DNA of 46,871 nt. It comes from Nesterenkonia alkaliphila. Its GTDB lineage: Bacteria; Actinomycetota; Actinomycetes; Actinomycetales; Micrococcaceae. Made by a program: the position numbers and the translations under genes. Below are positions 8,861 to 15,534 of this stretch, piece by piece (positions within the stretch are counted from its first letter, which is position 1; each line of letters opens with the position of its first letter). A model generated the notes under the pieces. That model was not told the origin of the DNA. It searched no databases and saw only the letters and a list, made by a program, of their open reading frames with translations. Location: NCBI RefSeq assembly GCF_009758175.1, contig NZ_WRPM01000077.1, positions 1-46,871 on the forward strand. Reading direction: 5' to 3'.

Positions 8861-10533
8861 TCAAGGGGCAATTGGGCCACAGTCTCGCCCTGGGGGCGCT
8901 CCACACCGCGGACACTCTCCACTGTGACCAGCAGCGTCTGGTGGCTGGCCAGATTGCTGATGGTGACCACCTCGCCCTCCAGCTCTGCGGGGGTGAAGTT
9001 GCCCAGGGATGAAGGCTCTCCAGCGCCTGCGGGCAACAGCCACAGCTGGTAGGTCTGCTCACCCTCCAGGGCGGGCAGATCGCTGAACTGGGCGTAGCCG
9101 ACGTCCTCATTGGGGGAGAGCACGGCATCCACTGTTCCGCCCTGCTCCATCTGGTAGCCCTCGACCTGCTCGGCCTCCGGATCGGCATCAGCCAAAGCCT
9201 GGATGTCCCGGGGGATGCTGACCTGCCAGATGATCACCGCACCGATGAGTACGATGAGCAGGAAGCCGGCCACAAACATCCACCTCTTAATCACCGGTGT
9301 GCGGCGATCAGCCTCACCGGTGTGGTTGGAGATGTTCTCCACCAGGCCCACTCCGACCTCCTGCCCGCCCAGGCCGGCCAGCAGCTCGTCGAGCAGGGTG
9401 GAGGGCGGTGCCACCGGATCGGCGGCGAAGATCTCTGCCAGGGTGCGCCGGGCGGCGAGGACCCGGGTCTCCCACTGCTGCACCTCAGGCTCTGAGGCGG
9501 TGAGCGCCTTCTCATCCAGCAGAGCGCGTTCGGCGTCATCCACTGCGTCCAGCGCATACAGCTCAGCGAGCTCCACCAGCAGGCCCTTATCCAGGTCGGC
9601 GGCGATCTGGTTGGAGAAGTTCCGGTTGACCCCGCCGGAGCGCTCCACATCCTTCTTGGTCACTGCTGCGCGCAGGATCGGGTCGGGGTCGGTGTCCCGG
9701 GCCTGACGCTGGGAGTGCAGGCGAGTCATCGCATCGCGCAGCCGCGATTTCACTGAGGGGACCGCTGCCTCCACCTTCTGCGCCACCTGCTGATGGGTGG
9801 CCCCGGCCAGGTAGGTCAGGGCCAACGCCTGTGCCTGGGAGTCGGAGAGCGCCAGCAGATCCTCCAGCACCTCCTCGGGCAGACCGGCCACGCCGCCGCC
9901 CTCACTCTGGGGCACTGGGGTCAGCGGGATCGGCGTGGTGATGCCCTCACGGAACCGTTCTACAAAGATCCGGTGGGCCAGCGGGATCAGCCATTCGAGC
10001 ACCAGTTCGTACTCATTGGGCCGGTAGCTGCTGGTCCCGTCCTCCGGCTCACTGCCGGTGAACTCCTCGGTCAGCAACTGGGAGGCCTGGGTCTGCAGCC
10101 GCAGGTCCCGGGCGCGGGCATCTGCCTGGTCCCAGAGGTGGCGGTACACCGCAACAGTGGATGCGTGGGCGTCGTCGTACTCTGCGTGCATGATCAGCGA
10201 GAGCCCGTAGACAACATCCGAGGTGGCCTCGAAGAAGGCAGAGAAGGCCGCCTGGTCACCCTGGGCGGTCTGGGTGAGCAGGTCGGTGAGGGTGGGGGCG
10301 GTGCCGATCACCCTGACCTCACCGGTGGCCGGGTCCACAGCGGAGATCTCCCCGGTCTCCGGGTTGACCACCGCATCCTCCGGATACTCCTCGTAGGAGT
10401 CCTGATGCTCAGTCTCGGCATCCTCCCGGTAGTGGATCTCCTGGTACTCCTGCCCGGCTTCCGCTCCAGTGGCAGCCGCAGGAGCAGGCTCCTGCTCTGG
10501 GTTCTGCTCATCGCGGCGGGGAGTCTGGCTCAT
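8857..10533 (-). CDS. ECF sigma factor fused to RskA-type membrane anti-sigma factor
   Basis: A single uninterrupted 558-aa frame. Residues 1-78 are acidic with two PxTGE units. Residues 82-140 resemble ECF sigma region 2 (QGDQAAFSAFFEATSDVVYG, then YDDAHASTVAVYRHLWDQA, where the usual Q-E pair is V-A). Residues 220-275 are a clear region 4 helix-turn-helix: LALTYLAGATHQQVAQK then VPSVKSRLRDAM. Residues 315-390 match the N-terminal part of SigK-type anti-sigma factors (AELYALDAVDDAERALLDE). One transmembrane helix follows (418-437) and then an RskA C-terminal domain (455-550: TYQLWLLPAGAGEPSSLG). The topology puts both sigma and inhibitor domains in the cytoplasm. In most relatives these are two genes (sigK, rskA). 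A membrane-tethered sigma released by proteolysis is inference; a degenerate sigma acting only as a sensor scaffold is the alternative. No frameshift is needed to explain the fusion. Confidence 0.82.
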   Translation of the reverse strand: MSQTPRRDEQNPEQEPAPAAATGAEAGQEYQEIHYREDAETEHQDSYEEYPEDAVVNPETGEISAVDPATGEVRVIGTAPTLTDLLTQTAQGDQAAFSAFFEATSDVVYGLSLIMHAEYDDAHASTVAVYRHLWDQADARARDLRLQTQASQLLTEEFTGSEPEDGTSSYRPNEYELVLEWLIPLAHRIFVERFREGITTPIPLTPVPQSEGGGVAGLPEEVLEDLLALSDSQAQALALTYLAGATHQQVAQKVEAAVPSVKSRLRDAMTRLHSQRQARDTDPDPILRAAVTKKDVERSGGVNRNFSNQIAADLDKGLLVELAELYALDAVDDAERALLDEKALTASEPEVQQWETRVLAARRTLAEIFAADPVAPPSTLLDELLAGLGGQEVGVGLVENISNHTGEADRRTPVIKRWMFVAGFLLIVLIGAVIIWQVSIPRDIQALADADPEAEQVEGYQMEQGGTVDAVLSPNEDVGYAQFSDLPALEGEQTYQLWLLPAGAGEPSSLGNFTPAELEGEVVTISNLASHQTLLVTVESVRGVERPQGETVAQLPLD

Positions 10534-10540
10534 GCCCCCG

Positions 10541-10546
10541 AGTCTA
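10541..10546 (-). promoter_or_regulatory. -10 element, leaderless start of the sigma/anti-sigma fusion gene
   Basis: TAGACT on the minus strand is separated by 7 nt from the ATG at 10533. The same hexamer and spacing precede the gene at 6494. The sequence resembles a housekeeping -10, so self-activation by the fused sigma is not evident. Confidence 0.55.
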
Positions 10547-10581
10547 GTCAGCTCAGTCCAGCCGGGCGGCGACCAACACCC

Positions 10582-11058
10582 TCATACCGCCCCGGAGAAG
10601 CCGCGCTGGCGCCAGGCCTCGTAGACCGCGATCGAGACAGAGTTGGCCAGGTTAAGGCTGCGCCGGCCGGGCAGCATCGGGATGCGAACCAGGGCGGTAA
10701 TGCGCGGATCCTGCTTGACATGAGCATCCAGTCCGGTGGATTCACGGCCGAAGAGCAGGGTGTCCCCGGGCCGGTAGTCGATCTTGGTGTGGTGGGTGGT
10801 GCCCTCTCCGGTGAAGGCGAAGATCCGTTCCGGCTGCACTGCCGCATAGGCGGCCTGGAGGTTCTCATGCTGGGTCATCACGGCCAGATCGTGATAGTCC
10901 AGTCCGGCGCGCTTGAGCCGGGCGTCGGAGAAGTCAAAGCGGGTGGGCCCGGCGATATGCAGCTCGAATCCGGTCACGGCGGCCAGCCGGATGATATTGC
11001 CGGTGTTGCCCGGGATCTCGGGCTGGTCCAGCACGATGCGCAGCCCGGTGCCGCTCAT
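10582..11058 (-). CDS. trmL: tRNA (cytidine/uridine-2'-O-)-methyltransferase TrmL
   Basis: SPOUT-class methyltransferase that modifies the wobble base 34 of certain leucine tRNAs. The 158-aa length and knot motifs match TrmL: PEIPGNTGNIIRLAAVTG near the N-terminus, LLFGRESTGLD in the middle, and IPMLPGRRSLNLANSVSIAV with YEAWRQRGF at the C-terminus forming the trefoil knot and SAM site. The ATG overlaps the stop of the J-domain gene by 4 nt (ATGA), so it depends on that gene's transcript. It ends 48 nt before the ATG of the sigma/anti-sigma gene, which has its own promoter. Confidence 0.94.
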   Translation of the reverse strand: MSGTGLRIVLDQPEIPGNTGNIIRLAAVTGFELHIAGPTRFDFSDARLKRAGLDYHDLAVMTQHENLQAAYAAVQPERIFAFTGEGTTHHTKIDYRPGDTLLFGRESTGLDAHVKQDPRITALVRIPMLPGRRSLNLANSVSIAVYEAWRQRGFSGAV

Positions 11059-12080
11059 GAATCCTCCGGAGCGGCCAGCCGGCTGCGCAGCGCTGCCATC
11101 AGGCGCCGCTCCACCAGATTGGCCCGCTCCGAGGCGGCCAGCACATTGACCAGATGCCCAATCGCCCGCCCAGCGGCCAGCGGCACCGGGCCGCTGCGGC
11201 CCGCCCCCTGGGGCTCCACTACCGGGTGGAAGAGATCACCATCGGCGGCCAGCAGCACATGCTGCCAGTCGGTCTCCACAGCCGGTGCTGCCCCGTGCTC
11301 CTGCTGCAGCTGTTGGGTCAGGCTGGTCCGCAGCTGCCGGGCGGAGGCTGCCAGATCCGGCAGCGGCAGGCTCTTTCCGGAAGTGCGCAGGGACGCCCCG
11401 TCCCAGGAGGCGGTGCCGCCGGGGACTTCTAGTGCGCTGACCAGCAGCAGGATGGGCCCGCAGACCAGCACATGGTCCACCGCTGCGGCTTTCCCGGAAC
11501 GACGACGCCCCTTCCCCGGGTTGGCTGCCGGGGCCAGGGAGACACTGTTGAACAGCCTGGCAGCGGGCAGGGCAGAGAGCACGTGCTTCTCCAGCAGCTC
11601 TGCAGTGCGCTGCTGGCGGCGCTGGGAGCGGCCGCCGAACAGGCCCTTGGCGGGGAATCCGCCGTGGACCTTCTGGCTGGTCAGGGTCAGATTCAGCGGC
11701 TCAGGGCTGGACAGCGGCGGCTCGTAGGCCACCGGTTTATCCGCACTGGGACTGCGCCGGGCCTGCCTCTGGCTGGTCCGGGTCCGGGTGCCTCTGGGCT
11801 GAGCGGAACGGGAGTAGGTGAACCCGGCGCCCTCCCCGGCCGGCACAGGGGTCTCTGCTGAGGCAGCCGAGCCTGGGTGGCGGCGTCCTCGGTCATACTC
11901 GGCCCGGGACTCCGGGGAACCCAGCACCTCCCAGGCGGATTGGACCTGGTGGAACTTCTCCGCACTGCCCCCGCGGTCAGGGTGGTGCTGCCGGGCAGCG
12001 CGGCGGTAGGCGGCACGGATCGCCTGAGGCTCAGCATCGGGGCTGACCCCCAGCACGGCATAGAAATCCGGATCGCTCAC
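11055..12080 (-). CDS. J-domain protein with NERD-like C-terminal region
   Basis: Residues 1-70 are a DnaJ J domain with the invariant HPD loop (ARQHHPDRGGS) and EYDRGRR at its end; it should stimulate an Hsp70 ATPase. There is no Gly/Phe region or zinc domain, so it is not canonical DnaJ. After a Pro/Ser/Arg-rich linker, residues about 135-320 contain VDHVLVCGPILLLVSALEV and a Trp-Asp-Gly segment that resembles a NERD (nuclease-related) domain; this second assignment is tentative. The start is GTG with TAGAGT-N7 upstream, predicting a leaderless mRNA. It is divergent from the cysteine desulfurase gene and coupled to trmL. Confidence 0.8.
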   Translation of the reverse strand: MSDPDFYAVLGVSPDAEPQAIRAAYRRAARQHHPDRGGSAEKFHQVQSAWEVLGSPESRAEYDRGRRHPGSAASAETPVPAGEGAGFTYSRSAQPRGTRTRTSQRQARRSPSADKPVAYEPPLSSPEPLNLTLTSQKVHGGFPAKGLFGGRSQRRQQRTAELLEKHVLSALPAARLFNSVSLAPAANPGKGRRRSGKAAAVDHVLVCGPILLLVSALEVPGGTASWDGASLRTSGKSLPLPDLAASARQLRTSLTQQLQQEHGAAPAVETDWQHVLLAADGDLFHPVVEPQGAGRSGPVPLAAGRAIGHLVNVLAASERANLVERRLMAALRSRLAAPEDS

Positions 12081-12087
12081 CCGCTTA

Positions 12088-12093
12088 ACTCTA
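12088..12093 (-). promoter_or_regulatory. -10 element, leaderless start of the J-domain gene
   Basis: TAGAGT on the minus strand, 7 nt before the GTG at 12080. It lies back to back with the -10 of the cysteine desulfurase gene, with only 28 bp between the two hexamers, so their upstream elements must overlap. Confidence 0.5.
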
Positions 12094-12121
12094 TCCGCAG
12101 CTGATGCCCGGCTGTGCGGAC

Positions 12122-12127
12122 GTAGAA
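12122..12127 (+). promoter_or_regulatory. -10 element of the cysteine desulfurase gene
   Basis: TAGAAT is followed by 6 nt and then GTG-ATG in frame at 12134 and 12137. Transcription is predicted to begin at or within 3 nt of the start codon. Confidence 0.5.
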
Positions 12128-12136
12128 TCGGCGGTG

Positions 12137-13339
12137 ATGTCCCGATACTTCGACCATGCTGCCACCACTCCGGTCAAGCCGGCGGCAGTACGTGTGCTCA
12201 CCGAGCTGCTGCCCGCCTTGGCCAATCCATCCTCCCTGCACGGCTCAGGCCGCCGGGCGCGGCTGGCAGTGGATTCCGCGCGCGCCCAGCTGGCTGCAGC
12301 AGTGGGCGCAGACCCCTCCGAGGTGATCTTCACCTCCGGCGGCACCGAGGCGGACAACCTGGGGCTCAAGGGCCTCTACTGGCAGCGGAGCGCTGAGGAT
12401 GCGCGCCGCCGCCGGGTGCTGCTGCCCGGCATCGAACACCATGCTGTGCTGGAGACCGCCGAATGGTTGGAGTCCCATGAGCAGGCCGAGCTGGTGATGA
12501 TCCCGGTGGATGGCGAGGGGGTGGTGGATCTTCCTAGCCTGAGCGCCCTGTTGGCTGATGAGCCCGAGACCATTGCCCTGGCCACGGTGATGTGGGCCAA
12601 TAACGAGGTCGGTGCGGTGCAGCCGGTGGCTGAGATCGGCCGGCTCTGCGCGCAGGCCGGGGTCCCGCTGCACACAGATGCGGTGCAGGCCTTCGGCTCG
12701 GTGCCGGTCAGCTTCCGGGACTCGGGGGCCGCCACGATGGCGATCAGCGGGCATAAACTCGGAGCGCCCGTGGGGGTGGGCGCTCTGCTGGTGCGCCGGG
12801 AGGTGAAGCTGACCCCGGTGCTGCACGGTGGCGGCCAGGAGCGCGATATCCGGTCCGGCACCCTGGACGCCCCGGGGGTCTGCGCCTTCGCCGCGGTGGC
12901 GGAGGAAGTCGCTGCGGGGCGGCAGACGGAGGCGGTTCGGCTGGCTGGGCTGCGCGATCAGCTGCTGGAGGCGGTGACTGGCCTTGACGGCGTTACCCTG
13001 CGCGGTCCGGATCCCCGCGAGCACCCAGAGCTGCGGCTGCCGAACAACCTGCACATCACCGTGGAGGGCGCGGAGGGGGACTCGCTGCTGTTCATGCTGG
13101 ATATGGCTGGGTTCGACACTGCTACCGGATCTGCCTGCACCGCCGGGGTGCCCCGGCCCTCCCATGTGCTGATGGCAATGGGACTGAGCGAGGCAGCGGC
13201 CCGGGGCGCCCAGCGCTTCACCCTGGGTTGGACCACTACGGAGGAGGATGTGGCTGCGCTGGCGGATGCCCTGCCGGGGATCATCGCTCAGTCGCGGCAG
13301 GCCGGTTTGGCCGCCCAGCGGCGGGCTGATGCGGGCTGA
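12137..13339 (+). CDS. iscS: Cysteine desulfurase (IscS/NifS family)
   Basis: PLP enzyme that takes sulfur from cysteine as a persulfide for tRNA thiolation or Fe-S cluster assembly. The product is 400 aa. Visible landmarks are YFDHAATTP at the N-terminus, GGTEADNLGLKG, HTDAVQAFG, the Schiff-base Lys207 in SGHKLGAPVG, and the persulfide Cys334 in GSACTAGVPRPSHVL. The start is the ATG at 12137, or the in-frame GTG 3 nt earlier which fits the -10 spacing exactly; a further upstream ATG (12104) precedes the -10 and is unlikely. In M. tuberculosis the homologue (Rv3025c) is next to mnmA; here mnmA lies 4-6 kb away on the other strand. It probably supplies sulfur to MnmA. Confidence 0.93.
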   Translation: MSRYFDHAATTPVKPAAVRVLTELLPALANPSSLHGSGRRARLAVDSARAQLAAAVGADPSEVIFTSGGTEADNLGLKGLYWQRSAEDARRRRVLLPGIEHHAVLETAEWLESHEQAELVMIPVDGEGVVDLPSLSALLADEPETIALATVMWANNEVGAVQPVAEIGRLCAQAGVPLHTDAVQAFGSVPVSFRDSGAATMAISGHKLGAPVGVGALLVRREVKLTPVLHGGGQERDIRSGTLDAPGVCAFAAVAEEVAAGRQTEAVRLAGLRDQLLEAVTGLDGVTLRGPDPREHPELRLPNNLHITVEGAEGDSLLFMLDMAGFDTATGSACTAGVPRPSHVLMAMGLSEAAARGAQRFTLGWTTTEEDVAALADALPGIIAQSRQAGLAAQRRADAG

Positions 13340-13341
13340 AG

Positions 13342-13491
13342 CTACCGGTCTGCCTCCACGACTGCCACATCCTCAGTGTCTGCGGTCTCCGACTCGGGGC
13401 GGGCGTCGTCGTGCTCTCCGCCATCTCCAGAGCACGCTGCCAGCGCCAGCACAGCCGCTGCGGCCCCCACGCTGCCGATTACCCGTTCCAT
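13342..13491 (-). CDS. Small putative lipoprotein, 49 aa
   Basis: The short frame begins at ATG 13491 with a short N-terminus, a hydrophobic segment (GSVGAAAAVLA) and the lipobox LAAC at residues 17-20. The mature part is 29 residues and strongly acidic (SGDGGEHDDA, ESETADTED). TACGAT lies 6 nt before the ATG, predicting a leaderless mRNA. It ends 2 nt after the convergent desulfurase stop. I know no function. The combination of promoter and lipobox makes it more than a chance frame, although no homology supports it. Confidence 0.5.
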   Translation of the reverse strand: MERVIGSVGAAAAVLALAACSGDGGEHDDARPESETADTEDVAVVEADR

Positions 13492-13497
13492 AGGCCT

Positions 13498-13503
13498 ATC
13501 GTA
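13498..13503 (-). promoter_or_regulatory. -10 element of the small lipoprotein gene
   Basis: TACGAT on the minus strand, 6 nt before the ATG at 13491, back to back with the HAD gene promoter (33 bp apart). Confidence 0.45.
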
Positions 13504-13536
13504 GGCGGTCCACAAACGCGCGCGGTGGAACACGAA

Positions 13537-13542
13537 TAAGCT
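13537..13542 (+). promoter_or_regulatory. -10 element, leaderless start of the HAD hydrolase gene
   Basis: TAAGCT is followed by exactly 6 nt and the ATG at 13549; there is no ribosome site in between. Confidence 0.5.
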
Positions 13543-13548
13543 GGATGG

Positions 13549-14151
13549 ATGGTCTTTCACCGCACCTCTGAGATCCGTGCTGTCCTGTTCGATTTCGACG
13601 GAGTGATCCGTCACTTTGACGCACAGTTCACTCCTGAGCTGGAGCGCCGCTACGGATTGGCAGAAGGCAGCATCCACACAGCGGCATTCGCCGAGCCGCT
13701 GATCACCCAGCTGACTACAGGAAAGATCCCGCGCCGGGAATGGGTACGCCGAATCGGTGAGCAGATAGGGTCAGCTGAGGCCGCTGCCGAATGGTCACAG
13801 CCGCCTGCCTACGCCGATCAGCAGCTCCTCACTCTGGTTGATGAGCTGCGGACTGAGGCCTTTGTGACGGCCGTGCTGACCAACGGGACCGATGAGGTAC
13901 GCGCCGAGGCCGAGCAGCTGGGGGCGCTGCAGCACTTTGACGCCTTCTTCAATTCTGCAGAGATCGGCTGGATCAAACCAGACCCTCGGGTCTTTCACCA
14001 TGTGATGAACGAGCTGGGACTCCGGGGACCTGAGATTTTCTTCACGGATGATTCGCCGAACAAGCTCATTGGGGCGCAGCAGGTGGGCATGCATACGCAC
14101 CATTTCACTGCCGTGCGCGCACTGATCACTGCCCTTGAAACGGCTCTGTGA
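13549..14151 (+). CDS. HAD-superfamily hydrolase (subfamily IA)
   Basis: The 200-aa protein has all four HAD motifs: motif I FDFDGVIRHFD with the nucleophile and acid Asp pair, motif II LTNGTDE, motif III Lys in WIKPDPRVFHH, and motif IV FFTDDSPNKLIGA. A helical cap lies between motifs I and II (about 20-100). Such enzymes act on phosphate esters or 2-haloacids; the substrate is not evident. The gene looks less GC-rich than its neighbours and sits with the isochorismatase-like and methyltransferase genes in a stretch that separates the desulfurase from mnmA, so acquisition by transfer is possible. A leaderless start is predicted. Confidence 0.9.
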   Translation: MVFHRTSEIRAVLFDFDGVIRHFDAQFTPELERRYGLAEGSIHTAAFAEPLITQLTTGKIPRREWVRRIGEQIGSAEAAAEWSQPPAYADQQLLTLVDELRTEAFVTAVLTNGTDEVRAEAEQLGALQHFDAFFNSAEIGWIKPDPRVFHHVMNELGLRGPEIFFTDDSPNKLIGAQQVGMHTHHFTAVRALITALETAL

Positions 14152-14164
14152 CAGCTCAGGCCGC

Positions 14165-14728
14165 TCAGGCAGCTCTGATGAGGTCCCCGGTGGAGATGAC
14201 TGTGGCGAACTCCCCGTGCAGGTTGGTGGCGGTGACCTGGGCCAGAGTCTCGGCGGATATGGATTCGCCCTCTGGGGACCTGCGGTCAAAGGTGTGGGTT
14301 GCGTCGATGGCGAAGTACACCTGGTAGCCGAGGTTGCCGCCGACCCGGGCCGTAGTCTCACAGCAGTGGTTCGTGGTGACCCCGCAGACCACCAGGCTCT
14401 GAATGTCATTGGTCTGCAGCCAGGCGTGCAGGTCCGGGGTTCCATGGAAGCTGGAGTTCACGCTCTTGACCACCAGCAGATCCGGAGCGCCGGTGAGGAT
14501 GCCTTGGAGCGCGTTCCCTGGGTTGTCCGGGTGAAGCGGGGAGTCCTGGTCAGTGGAGTCGTGGCGGACAAAGACCACCGTGCGCCCAGTGGCGCGCCAG
14601 TGATCAAGCAGGGCTGCGATATTGGTTTCGCACTCCGGGTTGTTCCGCTCACCCCAGTACTCGGCGCGTTCAAAGCCCTGCTGTACATCCACCAGCAGCA
14701 GGGCGGTCCGGTCATCTAATCGGCTCAT
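14165..14728 (-). CDS. Isochorismatase-like cysteine hydrolase
   Basis: Cysteine-hydrolase fold of the nicotinamidase/isochorismatase superfamily. The 187-aa product shows the N-terminal ALLLVDVQQGF with catalytic Asp, a Lys in LLVVKSVNSSFHGT, and the cis-peptide/Cys motif VVCGVTTNHCCETTAR, where the second Cys-containing segment gives the nucleophile. The lack of the nicotinamidase metal triad in an obvious form leaves the substrate open. The ATG at 14728 is chosen because MSRLDDRTALLLVD matches the family start and TACTCT lies 6 nt before it; a longer frame to 14944 has no family character. It converges on the HAD gene and is divergent from the methyltransferase. Confidence 0.9.
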   Translation of the reverse strand: MSRLDDRTALLLVDVQQGFERAEYWGERNNPECETNIAALLDHWRATGRTVVFVRHDSTDQDSPLHPDNPGNALQGILTGAPDLLVVKSVNSSFHGTPDLHAWLQTNDIQSLVVCGVTTNHCCETTARVGGNLGYQVYFAIDATHTFDRRSPEGESISAETLAQVTATNLHGEFATVISTGDLIRAA

Positions 14729-14734
14729 GGAACA

Positions 14735-14740
14735 AGAGTA
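14735..14740 (-). promoter_or_regulatory. -10 element, leaderless start of the isochorismatase-like gene
   Basis: TACTCT on the minus strand, 6 nt before the ATG at 14728. Confidence 0.5.
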
Positions 14741-14901
14741 AGTCCGGGGATGCAGTGCCGGTGCCGGCCCCGGGAGGACGTAGCTGCAGTGCGTCTTTTG
14801 GGAGCATGCTTGGTTTTTGCGGAATCGGCAAATCTGATTGCCGCCGCCAGGTAGAGCCCCCATCCTGAAGGTTGAGATCGCGATCGGTAGAAGGGCAGAG
14901 C

Positions 14902-15534
14902 ATGCACCAGTTCGACAAGACCTACTGGGAGAACCACTGGGCACCTGCGGGGGAGCGGGAGGCGCTGCCGGTGAACCCCTACCTGCCGGCGGAGCTCACC
15001 CAGCTGCCGCCGGGCACTGCGCTTGATGCCGGATGCGGCACCGGCACTGAGGCCATCTGGCTGGCCGAGCAGGGCTGGCAGGTCACCGGGGCCGATATCT
15101 CAGCCACTGCCCTGGCAGCGGCCGCGGCCCGGGCGGCGGCTCCCGGAACGGCTGAGCAGCTCCAATGGGTCGAGACCGATCTCACCACCTGGGAGCCGGA
15201 CCGCCGCTGGGATCTGGTGGTCACCAGCTACGCCCACCCGGAGACCGGACAGCTTGCCTTCTACCGGCGGATCAGCTCCTGGGTTGCCCCCGGAGGGACC
15301 CTGCTGATCGTGGGACACCTGCACCAGCCCGCCCACGGCCACCCCCGCAGCCATCCCCACCCGGAGACCGCGACTGCCACCCTAGAGGACATCACCGAGC
15401 TGTTCGCCGGGCCCGCATGGCATATTGAGGCCGGCTACGAGAACACCCGCACCGTCCAGGTTGCTGGACGATCAGTGCCGCTGCGCGATGCCATCCTCCG
15501 CGCCCGCAGGCTCAGGCCGCAGCCTGCTCCGTGA
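14902..15534 (+). CDS. Class I SAM-dependent methyltransferase
   Basis: The 210-aa protein begins FDKTYWENHW and has motif I LDAGCGTGTEAIWLAEQGW, motif II VTGADIS, and a post-II segment RWDLVVTSYAHPE, followed by a core strand TLLIVGHLH. This is the small Methyltransf_11/25 class seen near metabolite or thiol-detoxification enzymes; the substrate is unknown. The ATG at 14902 has AAGGG 6 nt upstream; an in-frame TTG at 14872 would add ten residues. The last 23 nt overlap the 3' end of the convergent MetE-like gene. Confidence 0.88.
   Translation: MHQFDKTYWENHWAPAGEREALPVNPYLPAELTQLPPGTALDAGCGTGTEAIWLAEQGWQVTGADISATALAAAAARAAAPGTAEQLQWVETDLTTWEPDRRWDLVVTSYAHPETGQLAFYRRISSWVAPGGTLLIVGHLHQPAHGHPRSHPHPETATATLEDITELFAGPAWHIEAGYENTRTVQVAGRSVPLRDAILRARRLRPQPAP

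Noticed and set aside
9793-11727. Long plus-strand open frame across the sigma fusion, trmL and J-domain genes
   Set aside because: It crosses three convincing minus-strand genes and two promoters; the translation shows no domain.
14876-14885. Perfect 10-bp palindrome GATCGCGATC before the methyltransferase gene
   Set aside because: A palindrome of this length is expected by chance in 47 kb and is not repeated nearby.
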